Source: Nitrospirota bacterium (GTDB taxonomy: Bacteria > Nitrospirota > Thermodesulfovibrionia > Thermodesulfovibrionales > JdFR-88). Taken from it: a stretch of 6,423 nucleotides of DNA. Below the pieces are notes generated by a model that saw only the letters and a list, made by a program, of their open reading frames with translations, did no database searches and had not been told where the DNA came from. This document shows positions 1 to 5,067 of this stretch, one piece after another (within the stretch, counting starts at the first letter, position 1; the number at the start of each line of letters is the position of its first letter). Made by a program: the position numbers and the translations under genes. The stretch is from positions 1 to 6,423 of the forward strand of contig JAJYGJ010000156.1 in the NCBI GenBank assembly GCA_021790695.1, read 5' to 3'.

Positions 1-235
1 CCGCGACCACTTCCTTTATCTCCGGCACCTTCTCCTTGATCTTTTTTTCGATGCCCATCTTGAGGGTCATGATGGACATGGGACAGTGACCGCACGCGCC
101 CAGAAGTTTCAATTTTACTATCCCGTCCGCGGACACCTCGACCAGTTCGGCATCCCCGCCGTCCCTCTTCAGAAACGGCCTGACCTCCTCGATTACCGCT
201 TTCACTCTATCGTAAAGCGTGCCCTCCTGAAGCAT
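1..235 (-). CDS. NifU C-terminal domain (Nfu-type) Fe-S scaffold protein, partial at left edge
   Basis: This gene encodes a small stand-alone NifU-like protein, a family that carries or transfers an iron-sulfur cluster in the cytoplasm. Seventy-eight residues are visible on the minus strand, starting MLQEGTLYDRV. The family hallmarks are present: an N-terminal helix ending in RPFLKRDGGDAEL (residues about 19-31), a beta segment, and the cluster-binding CxxC in GACGHCPMS (Cys48 and Cys51). A basic helix and PEIKEVVA follow, normally very near the C-terminus in this family. Only a few residues plus the stop are therefore probably missing beyond position 1. The ATG at 235-233 is supported by a strong ribosome site, AAGGAGGT, about 7 nt upstream. 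The gene is transcribed divergently from hemL and has a perfect TATAAT upstream. It lacks the IscU-like N-terminal domain of full NifU. The family call is firm. Which apoproteins it serves is unknown. Confidence 0.92.
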   Translation of the reverse strand, partial: MLQEGTLYDRVKAVIEEVRPFLKRDGGDAELVEVSADGIVKLKLLGACGHCPMSIMTLKMGIEKKIKEKVPEIKEVVA

Positions 236-283
236 GCCTGCTACCTCCTTTATTCAATGATGAGAGATTTTATTTCCCCTTTT

Positions 284-301
284 ATTATACCTGATTTCAG
301 G
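284..301 (-). promoter_or_regulatory. Probable promoter and palindromic operator of the NifU-like gene
   Basis: On the minus strand a perfect TATAAT lies at 289-284, about 50 nt before the NifU-like start codon. Directly upstream and abutting it is the palindrome CCTGATTTCAGG (290-301; 5-bp arms, 2-nt centre). No good -35 hexamer sits 17-18 bp away. That, with a dyad filling the spacer, suggests an activator- or repressor-controlled promoter. The -10 is seen directly. The regulatory role is inferred and no specific regulator is recognised. Confidence 0.5.
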
Positions 302-360
302 CCGGTGCAGCCATTGCGGTTTGAATTACGGGCGGAATAGCTCTACCCACGATTAGCAGC

Positions 361-426
361 AGCGTTAAATTTACAAGTTTCTTTTTTTTGAAATTTTATG
401 GTATTCTTAAACGCTAAATTTACAGG
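361..426 (+). promoter_or_regulatory. AT-rich promoter region of hemL with a direct repeat
   Basis: The rest of the divergent gap turns strongly AT-rich just before hemL. A near-identical 13-mer occurs twice in direct orientation: CGTTAAATTTACA (363-375) and CGCTAAATTTACA (412-424), 49 bp apart. Between them lies an extended -10-like TGGTATTCT (399-407). TTTACA of the first copy resembles a -35 but is 26 bp from that -10. It would fit a poor -10 (TTTTAT, 394-399) at 18 bp. A promoter here is likely from context, but the exact hexamers are uncertain. The stretch from 302 to 360 shows nothing recognisable. Confidence 0.4.
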
Positions 427-1722
427 GTGGCGAGATTGAAATTTGGCAAGTCCAAAGCATTATTCAAGAGGGCCCTTGCGGTAATTCCCGGAGGCGTGAA
501 CAGTCCGGTTCGCGCCTTCAAGGCCGTAGGGGGCACGCCGCCTTTCATATCCCGCGCAAAGGGTTCCAGGCTCTATGACGTCGACGGCAACGAATACATA
601 GATTACGTGCTTTCCTGGGGTCCCATGGTCCTTGGGCACGCCCATCCCAAAGTGGTCTCCGCGCTCCGGAAGGCCATTGGCAGGGGGACGAGCTACGGCG
701 CCCCCACATCCCTTGAAGTCGAGCTTGCGGAGCTTGTGCTGAAGGCCTATCCCTCTATGGATAAGATCCGGATGGTGAATTCGGGGACCGAGGCGGCGAT
801 GAGCGCCATCAGGCTTGCAAGGGGGTTTACGGGCAGGGACAGGATCATAAAATTCGAGGGCTGCTATCACGGGCATGCCGACGGCCTCCTGGTGAAGGCC
901 GGCTCCGGCGCGGCCACCTTCGGAGTGCCGGACAGCCCCGGCGTCCCGAAATCGGCCGCCAGAAACACCATTGCGCTGCCGTTTAACGACCTGGCGGCGC
1001 TTCGGGGCGCGATAGAAAAGCACTGGCGGGAAATCGCCTGCGTTATCGTGGAGCCTGTGGCGGGCAACATGGGGTGCGTCCTGCCGAAGCCGGGCTTCCT
1101 CGAAGGCATGCGGAAGCTGACGGCCAAATACGGGGTTGTCCTCATATTCGATGAAGTCATGACGGGGTTTCGGGTCTCATACGGGGGGGCGCAGGACCGC
1201 TACGGCATAGAGCCGGACATGACGTGTCTCGGCAAGGTGATAGGCGGCGGCCTGCCGGTGGGCGCCTTCGGGGGCAAGAGCGATATCATGGAGATGGTTT
1301 CCCCCGGGGGGCCGGTCTATCAGGCGGGCACGCTCTCGGGAAATCCGCTTGCGATGACGGCCGGGATCGAAACCCTGAAGATACTTTCGGGCAAAGATGT
1401 CTGGAGCAGGCTGGAAGATCGGGCGGCGCAGCTTGAGGAGGCGCTCGGGCAGGCCGCCCGGACGGCCGGAGCGGAAGTGAAATTCTACCGCGCGGGCACG
1501 ATGTTTTGCACATATTTTACCGGAAGGGAGGTTGTCGATTACCGGAGTGCAAAGAGCTCGGACACGTCAATGTTCGGCAGGTTTTTCAAGGGTATGCTTG
1601 AAAAAGGCGTAAACCTGGCGCCCAGTCAGTTCGAGGCGGGTTTTATCAGCCTGGCCCACACGGCGGCTGATATCAAAAAGACCGCCGCGGCCGCTCATGA
1701 TGTTTTCGCTGCAATACGATGA
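427..1722 (+). CDS. hemL: Glutamate-1-semialdehyde 2,1-aminomutase
   Basis: This cytoplasmic PLP enzyme converts glutamate-1-semialdehyde to 5-aminolevulinate, the last step of the C5 route to tetrapyrroles. The 431-residue product has the family's usual length and class III aminotransferase fold. Visible motifs are PGGVNSPVRAF near the N-terminus, NSGTEA (118-123, cofactor phosphate side), YHGH (147-150), FDEVMTGFR (241-249), the PLP-lysine segment LGKVIGGGLPVGAFGG (Lys270 forms the Schiff base) and GTLSGNPLAM (301-310). The sequence shows no frameshift. The start is uncertain: GTG at 427 has almost no ribosome site, whereas TTG at 436 would be preceded by AGGGTGG at good spacing and begin MKFGKSKALF, closer to family starts. 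No ATG is available nearby. It is followed after 92 nt by the multiheme cytochrome gene in the same direction, so heme-precursor supply and a heme-rich product may be co-expressed. Confidence 0.97.
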   Translation: MARLKFGKSKALFKRALAVIPGGVNSPVRAFKAVGGTPPFISRAKGSRLYDVDGNEYIDYVLSWGPMVLGHAHPKVVSALRKAIGRGTSYGAPTSLEVELAELVLKAYPSMDKIRMVNSGTEAAMSAIRLARGFTGRDRIIKFEGCYHGHADGLLVKAGSGAATFGVPDSPGVPKSAARNTIALPFNDLAALRGAIEKHWREIACVIVEPVAGNMGCVLPKPGFLEGMRKLTAKYGVVLIFDEVMTGFRVSYGGAQDRYGIEPDMTCLGKVIGGGLPVGAFGGKSDIMEMVSPGGPVYQAGTLSGNPLAMTAGIETLKILSGKDVWSRLEDRAAQLEEALGQAARTAGAEVKFYRAGTMFCTYFTGREVVDYRSAKSSDTSMFGRFFKGMLEKGVNLAPSQFEAGFISLAHTAADIKKTAAAAHDVFAAIR

Positions 1723-1726
1723 AAAA

Positions 1727-1751
1727 AATGCGCTTCGCGCTGAAGCGGATT
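1727..1751 (+). other. Imperfect hairpin after hemL
   Basis: CGCTTC (1731-1736) pairs with GAAGCG (1742-1747) across a GCGCT loop. The stem can be extended past a G-G mismatch by AAT/ATT. No T-run follows, so it is a poor intrinsic terminator. It may stabilise or partially attenuate readthrough toward the cytochrome gene. A second small dyad, CCTGC/GCAGG (1770-1774 with 1784-1788), lies shortly downstream. Both are visible in the sequence and their functions are inferred. Confidence 0.3.
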
Positions 1752-1814
1752 GCATAAGAAGTTAACCCCCCTGCTGATTGATTGCAGGTAAATCTTGGAG
1801 TAAAGGAGCGTTTC

Positions 1815-2774
1815 ATGATTAAGCGAAAGACAAAGCTGATTTTGGCCGCGGTCTTGGTTTTTGTCGTTGCGGTGGGCGCTTACGGAGGCATCAAGTTCTG
1901 GAACTACAAGGAAAACAATCCTAAATTCTGCGTGGTCTGTCATCTCATGAACCCGGCTTATCAGGCATACATGAAGAGCTCGCATGCCGGCATGAGTTGC
2001 CACGAGTGCCACTACCTGAGCCTGATGGGTCAGCAGAAGCTGGTGATGGACGTCGTATTCAAGAACCCGAAAAAGGTCGAGGACCTGGGCGACAAGGTCA
2101 TCGTGCCCTGGTCGTTTTGCGTCAAATGCCATTACAAGACGGACGACAAGTATCCGGACGCGCCCAAGATAAACGCCTCCGCATTCCACCAGCAGCACTT
2201 CTTCGCCCAGAAAATCGAATGCCAAAATTGCCACGGGTTCATAGTCCAGGGCATAGTTCACCGCTTCAAGCCCGGGCCGACGTTCTGTGTAAAATGCCAT
2301 CCGGACAGGCTGGTGCACGGCGCCGGCATGGAGAACCTCGCCTGCCTGAACTGCCATACGGACAGGACCCAGAATCTGGCTCCGGACAGGGAGAAATGTC
2401 TCTACTGCCACGGCCCTGCCGAAATAAGAAAGCAGCTTTTGAAGAATCCCACCATGGACGTTTCGAACTATCAGCCGCAGAGCGCGCTTGTGGAGGGTGC
2501 GCAGAAGATAACATACGATCCGAAATCCCCGATGCAGTTTAGCTGCAATAAGTGCCATGATCCGCACAGCGCGGCAACGCCCTCCCAGGCCGGCTGCATT
2601 AAATGCCATGCGGGCATAATGAATCTCGGGAAGCACGGGATGCACATCCAGATGATGAAAATGAAGTGCATGGACTGCCATGCCCCCCATGTCTGGAAGG
2701 TGACTCCCGCGGACGCAAAGAAAAAGTGCACCAAGTGCCATCAGTACCAGCCGCCGGAGAACTTCATTTCCTGA
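1815..2774 (+). CDS. Membrane-anchored undecaheme c-type cytochrome with NapC/NrfH-like N-terminus
   Basis: The product has 319 residues and eleven CxxCH heme-attachment motifs, starting at Cys39, 62, 102, 136, 158, 177, 195, 244, 261, 285 and 305. Every cysteine lies in a motif. A short basic N-terminus and one hydrophobic segment (about residues 8-28, no obvious cleavage site) imply a membrane anchor with the heme domain outside the cytoplasm. The first motif is CVVCHLM, the CxxCHxM form of quinol-oxidising NapC/NrfH proteins, followed by SSHAGMSCHECH as in that family. The C-terminal part has CNKCHDPH and CMDCHAPH, typical of doubled-CXXCH cytochrome domains. Role: probably electron transfer between the quinone pool and a periplasmic or extracellular partner. 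The partner is not in this window. The ATG at 1815 is chosen because AAAGGAG (1802-1808) lies 6 nt upstream. An in-frame TTG at 1782 overlaps that site and is rejected. It exceeds the 4-5 hemes of classical NapC/NrfH, so no gene symbol is assigned. Confidence 0.93.
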   Translation: MIKRKTKLILAAVLVFVVAVGAYGGIKFWNYKENNPKFCVVCHLMNPAYQAYMKSSHAGMSCHECHYLSLMGQQKLVMDVVFKNPKKVEDLGDKVIVPWSFCVKCHYKTDDKYPDAPKINASAFHQQHFFAQKIECQNCHGFIVQGIVHRFKPGPTFCVKCHPDRLVHGAGMENLACLNCHTDRTQNLAPDREKCLYCHGPAEIRKQLLKNPTMDVSNYQPQSALVEGAQKITYDPKSPMQFSCNKCHDPHSAATPSQAGCIKCHAGIMNLGKHGMHIQMMKMKCMDCHAPHVWKVTPADAKKKCTKCHQYQPPENFIS

Positions 2775-2784
2775 AAATAAAATC

Positions 2785-2835
2785 GCCGGGAAAGTCCCCG
2801 GCAAGCGGACGGGGGAGCCTGTATCGGCTCCCCCG
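2785..2835 (+). terminator. Tandem GC-rich hairpins after the cytochrome gene
   Basis: Two consecutive perfect stems begin 10 nt after the cytochrome stop. GCCGGG/CCCGGC (2785-2790 with 2797-2802) has a 6-nt loop. CGGGGGAGCC/GGCTCCCCCG (2810-2819 with 2826-2835) is a 10-bp stem with a 6-nt TGTATC loop. Location and stability suggest transcript termination or 3' end protection. No T-run follows immediately. The nearest is TTTTTT at 2863-2868, too far for a standard intrinsic terminator and part of the next promoter-like element. The structure is certain and termination is inferred. Confidence 0.6.
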
Positions 2836-2866
2836 CCATCATGAATCCGATTATCCCCTTGGTTTT

Positions 2867-2888
2867 TTGGCACAAATACTGCTAGAAT
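2867..2888 (+). promoter_or_regulatory. Promoter for the stress protein: sigma-54-like -24/-12 overlapping an extended -10
   Basis: TTGGCACAAATACTGCTA (2867-2884) fits the sigma-54 pattern TGGCAC-N5-TTGCW, with GG (2869-2870) and GC (2881-2882) separated by exactly 10 bp. The only clear core mismatch is C for T at the start of the -12 block. The same bases also contain TGCTAGAAT (2880-2888), an extended -10 with 5 of 6 matches to TATAAT for the housekeeping sigma factor, without a convincing -35. Transcription from either would begin near 2894-2895, leaving a leader of about 90 nt before the Usp start. That a promoter lies here is fairly likely. Which sigma factor uses it cannot be decided from the sequence. 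Confidence 0.5.
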
Positions 2889-2986
2889 TAATAACGGGTC
2901 TGTTTTAGCGTCTTCAGGCGCGGGACAGGCGGGTAAATAAAAAATGGTAAATTATGCGTAATGTCGACAGGGAGGCGGACTCCGTA

Positions 2987-3406
2987 ATGAAGAGGATACT
3001 GGTTACACACGACGGGTCAAAGGCCTCGGACAAGGCGCTCAAAAAGGCCGCCGAGATCGCTGTGAAGTTCGAGTCTTCCATCACGGTTCTCTCCGTTATA
3101 CCGGAGCTTTATCTTACCGAGCTTGCCGACATTGACAGAGAGCGGATAACCCAGCTCATGTCCGAGGAAGCCCAGACCGCGCTGGAGAAGATACGGGCCT
3201 CCCTTTCAGGCAAATCCATAGACGCGAAGATCATACTGAGGCAGGGCGACCCCGCGGAGAAGATACTGGAGACGGCGAGAAAGATGAAGGTTGACCTCAT
3301 CGTGACCGGCTCCCACGGCAGGCACGGGGCCAGGAAGTTCCTCCTGGGCAGCATCTCGTCAAGGATCGTCGACTACGCCACATGCCCCGTCCTCGTCGTA
3401 AAATAA
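2987..3406 (+). CDS. Universal stress protein, single UspA domain, ATP-binding type
   Basis: The 139-residue product is one complete Usp domain, a soluble cytoplasmic alpha/beta fold that usually dimerises. It opens with the characteristic strand and loop MKRILVTHDGSKAS, whose Asp contacts adenine/ribose in nucleotide-binding members. The nucleotide-binding signature G-2x-G-9x-G-S/T is intact near the C-terminus: Gly108, Gly111, Gly121, Ser122. This places it with the ATP-binding (MJ0577-like) group rather than the non-binding UspA group. It ends with the usual CPVLVVK strand. The ATG at 2987 is preferred because the family starts there and AGGGAGG (2969-2975) precedes it by 11 nt. The in-frame ATG at 2954 would add 11 atypical residues and place the ribosome site inside the gene. 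It is probably monocistronic, bounded by upstream hairpins and a convergent neighbour. The stress or partner that it serves is unknown. Confidence 0.93.
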   Translation: MKRILVTHDGSKASDKALKKAAEIAVKFESSITVLSVIPELYLTELADIDRERITQLMSEEAQTALEKIRASLSGKSIDAKIILRQGDPAEKILETARKMKVDLIVTGSHGRHGARKFLLGSISSRIVDYATCPVLVVK

Positions 3407-3424
3407 TAAATCTCGTAAAATAAG

Positions 3425-3447
3425 CCCCTTTGGAAATTCCAGTGGGT
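3425..3447. terminator. Weak hairpin between convergent genes
   Basis: The 97-bp gap between the stress-protein stop and the SDR stop contains TGGA/TCCA (3431-3434 with 3438-3441), extended through a T-G wobble and one T-T mismatch by CCC/GGG (3426-3428 with 3444-3446). A dyad between converging genes could act on both transcripts. It lacks T-runs on either side, so the call is weak. Nothing else is seen in this gap. Confidence 0.25.
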
Positions 3448-3503
3448 TGCATCCATTCGTTTCAAAAGAGCCTGATAACCCGTTGCAAATAATCACGACT
3501 GTT

Positions 3504-4406
3504 CTATGCGGCGGCGGGAGGCAAAATGTCCATGAGCGTCTCCCCTATGCGTGCGGGCTCGAAACCGAACTGTTTTTTGACGGAGTCAACATCCGTCACA
3601 TTGTCGGTTTCAAGGAGTAAAAGCTGGTCCCGGCTTACCGGGGGCAATTTTTTCAAACCCGCCGCCCTGGCGAATTCGAGGAGGGCCAGTCCCGCTTTCA
3701 CTATGCCCATGGGCACGTGAACGAGCTTTTTTTGCTTTCCCATGGCCTTCATGTAAAGCCCTATCAGTTCATTGAATGAAAACCGCTCCGGCCCGCCGAT
3801 TTCGTAAATCCTGTTCTGAGGCCCGCTCCCTTCAAGCACGGCAAGGAAACACCTGACCCAGTCCGTCACGGCCAGAGGCTGGAATTTCGCCTCGCCGCTG
3901 CCGGGCACCGCTATGGCCGGCGATGAATTTATCAATGATATCAACTGCCTCGAAAATCCGTCCAGCCGCCCCAGGATGAGGGAAGGGCGGAATATCGCAT
4001 AGCTCATCCCGGAATCCTTCACGATCTGCTCGGCCAGGGCCTTGGTTTTCTGATACCGGCTTGCCGATTGGAGCGAGGCCCCCAGACTGCTCTGATAAAA
4101 GAAGCGCTTCACCCCTGCCTTCAGCGCCTCGTCAACCAGATCGTCCGTTCCGGTGACATGAACGGACTGGAACGTCTGCGCGCCTTCTTCCCGGATTATG
4201 CCCGAGAGATGCACAACCGTGTCCACGCCGTCGAGGCAGCCCGCCGGCATGTCGCCCAGGGAGCCGGAGACGGTATCGAACCCGGAACAGAGGTGGGCTT
4301 TTTTCATGCTCCGCAGGAGGCATCTGCCGCCGATGCCGCGCCGCGCAAGCTCCGGCATCAGGTGACTTCCGACAAATCCAGTCCCGCCGGCGACAAAGAT
4401 GAACAT
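3504..4406 (-). CDS. Atypical SDR, NDUFA9-like NAD(P)-binding protein
   Basis: The 300-residue product has an N-terminal Rossmann fold of the extended/atypical short-chain dehydrogenase superfamily. The dinucleotide loop GGTGFVG is at residues 7-13, followed by a basic region that may select NADP(H), then VVHLSG (64-69). A YxxxK pair (Tyr118, Lys122) sits in a segment after FFYQSSLGA, and RPSLILG is at 140-146. The short C-terminal half with FQPLAVTDWVRC and YEIGGPE resembles the subfamily related to complex I subunit NDUFA9 and to NmrA-like reductases. Members include sugar-nucleotide enzymes, quinone-associated proteins and redox sensors, so the substrate is unknown. The ATG at 4406 starts exactly at the Rossmann strand. 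It lies one base after the TGA of fumarase beta (TGA-C-ATG) and has no clear ribosome site, which implies translational coupling. An upstream in-frame start at 4553 is rejected because it would run through the fumarase coding sequence. It is the last gene of the minus-strand set. Confidence 0.85.
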   Translation of the reverse strand: MFIFVAGGTGFVGSHLMPELARRGIGGRCLLRSMKKAHLCSGFDTVSGSLGDMPAGCLDGVDTVVHLSGIIREEGAQTFQSVHVTGTDDLVDEALKAGVKRFFYQSSLGASLQSASRYQKTKALAEQIVKDSGMSYAIFRPSLILGRLDGFSRQLISLINSSPAIAVPGSGEAKFQPLAVTDWVRCFLAVLEGSGPQNRIYEIGGPERFSFNELIGLYMKAMGKQKKLVHVPMGIVKAGLALLEFARAAGLKKLPPVSRDQLLLLETDNVTDVDSVKKQFGFEPARIGETLMDILPPAAA

Positions 4407-4407
4407 G

Positions 4408-5010
4408 TCACGTTGAAAGAAGGCTGTCCAGCCTTTCTTTAGATATCCGTTCCACCCCGGCATGCAGGCTCGCCCCCGTTGCGTCGATGGTGACCACGGC
4501 GGGGAAGTCCTCGACCCGGAAGGCCCACATGGCCTCCGCCCGGCCGAATTCATCGAGCATCCAGACGCCTTCTATCTTCTTTATTTTTCCGGCAAGGAGC
4601 GCGCCCGCTCCCCCCGTCGCATGAAAATAGACCGCGCCGGCCTCCCGCATCGCCTGTATCACGTCAGCCGCCATGCCGCCCTTGCCTATGATGCCTCTCA
4701 CCCCGTAGTGCCTGATTATGAAGGGCTCGTACATCTGCATCCTGTGGCTGGTGGTGGGCCCGGCGGCGACGACCTCAAGCCGGCCGTTTTCCTCTTTCAT
4801 GAGCGGGCCCGAGTGGTAGAGGACCGCCCCGGCCAGTTCAAAGGGAAGTTCCGGGGGCGACGGCTTATTATCAAGGAGATGTTTGTGCACCTTGTCCCTG
4901 GCCGTAAGGACGATGCCTTTTATGAGCACAATGTCCCCGGCCCGGAGTTTTTCCCGGACCGTGGTTTCAGACAAAGGTGTCTCGACCCTTATGATTTTTT
5001 TTTCAGTCAA
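4408..5010 (-). CDS. Class I fumarate hydratase, beta (C-terminal) subunit
   Basis: This is the second half of a two-subunit, oxygen-sensitive iron-sulfur fumarase, which interconverts fumarate and malate in the cytoplasm. Single-chain class I enzymes (FumA/FumB) carry this region as their C-terminal domain. About 200 residues are encoded, a normal length. Family motifs are TPLSE near the start, TARDKVHKHL (36-45), GPTTSHRM (84-91) and GKGGM (109-113), which form the substrate site with the alpha subunit, then the glycine-rich ATGGAGALLA. Start: no ATG is available. TTG at 5010, preceded by AAAGGG (5020-5015), is preferred over TTG at 5037, which lies inside a strong hairpin. The alpha gene is about 57 nt upstream and the SDR starts 1 nt after this stop. 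L(+)-tartrate dehydratase is a close homologue and cannot be excluded. Fumarase is more likely in a central-metabolism context. Confidence 0.92.
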   Translation of the reverse strand: MTEKKIIRVETPLSETTVREKLRAGDIVLIKGIVLTARDKVHKHLLDNKPSPPELPFELAGAVLYHSGPLMKEENGRLEVVAAGPTTSHRMQMYEPFIIRHYGVRGIIGKGGMAADVIQAMREAGAVYFHATGGAGALLAGKIKKIEGVWMLDEFGRAEAMWAFRVEDFPAVVTIDATGASLHAGVERISKERLDSLLST

Positions 5011-5025
5011 GTTGCCCTTTGCGAA

Positions 5026-5052
5026 GGTTGCCGGCAACCAGTTGCCGGCAAC
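5026..5052 (-). repeat. Tandem perfect palindrome forming an intercistronic hairpin
   Basis: GTTGCCGGCAAC, itself a perfect 12-bp palindrome, occurs twice (5027-5038 and 5041-5052) separated by CA. The first copy extends to a 14-bp palindrome (5026-5039). Because the unit is self-complementary, the two copies can also fold together into one 11-bp stem with a 4-nt loop in the fumarase mRNA. It fills the gap between the alpha and beta cistrons and ends about 6 nt before the proposed beta ribosome site. The structure is certain from sequence. A role in mRNA stability, translational control or protein binding is inferred. Confidence 0.8.
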
Positions 5053-5067
5053 GGGCCTTGCGGATGC

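Noticed and set aside
86..340. A plus-strand 84-codon frame at the left end
   Set aside because: It is antisense to the NifU-like gene and to its promoter region, with no recognisable protein features.
460..1023. A minus-strand 187-codon frame within hemL
   Set aside because: It is antisense to a conserved enzyme and has an Arg/Gly/His-rich shadow composition.
1997..2542. A 181-codon plus-strand frame inside the cytochrome
   Set aside because: It lies out of frame within a gene with eleven intact heme motifs. Composition is low-complexity and no start signal is seen.
1695..2873. A 392-codon minus-strand open frame
   Set aside because: It is antisense to the whole cytochrome gene and its flanks. 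The repeated CxxCH codons remove stops from the opposite frame. There is no ribosome site or domain, and it spans the hairpins.
2944..2961. A five-codon ORF (MVNYA) in the leader of the stress protein
   Set aside because: It is too short, has no ribosome site, and such short frames are expected by chance.
4407..4553. A longer SDR start at 4553
   Set aside because: The extra 49 residues would be out-of-frame reading of the conserved fumarase beta C-terminus, and the Rossmann strand starts exactly at the Met at 4406.
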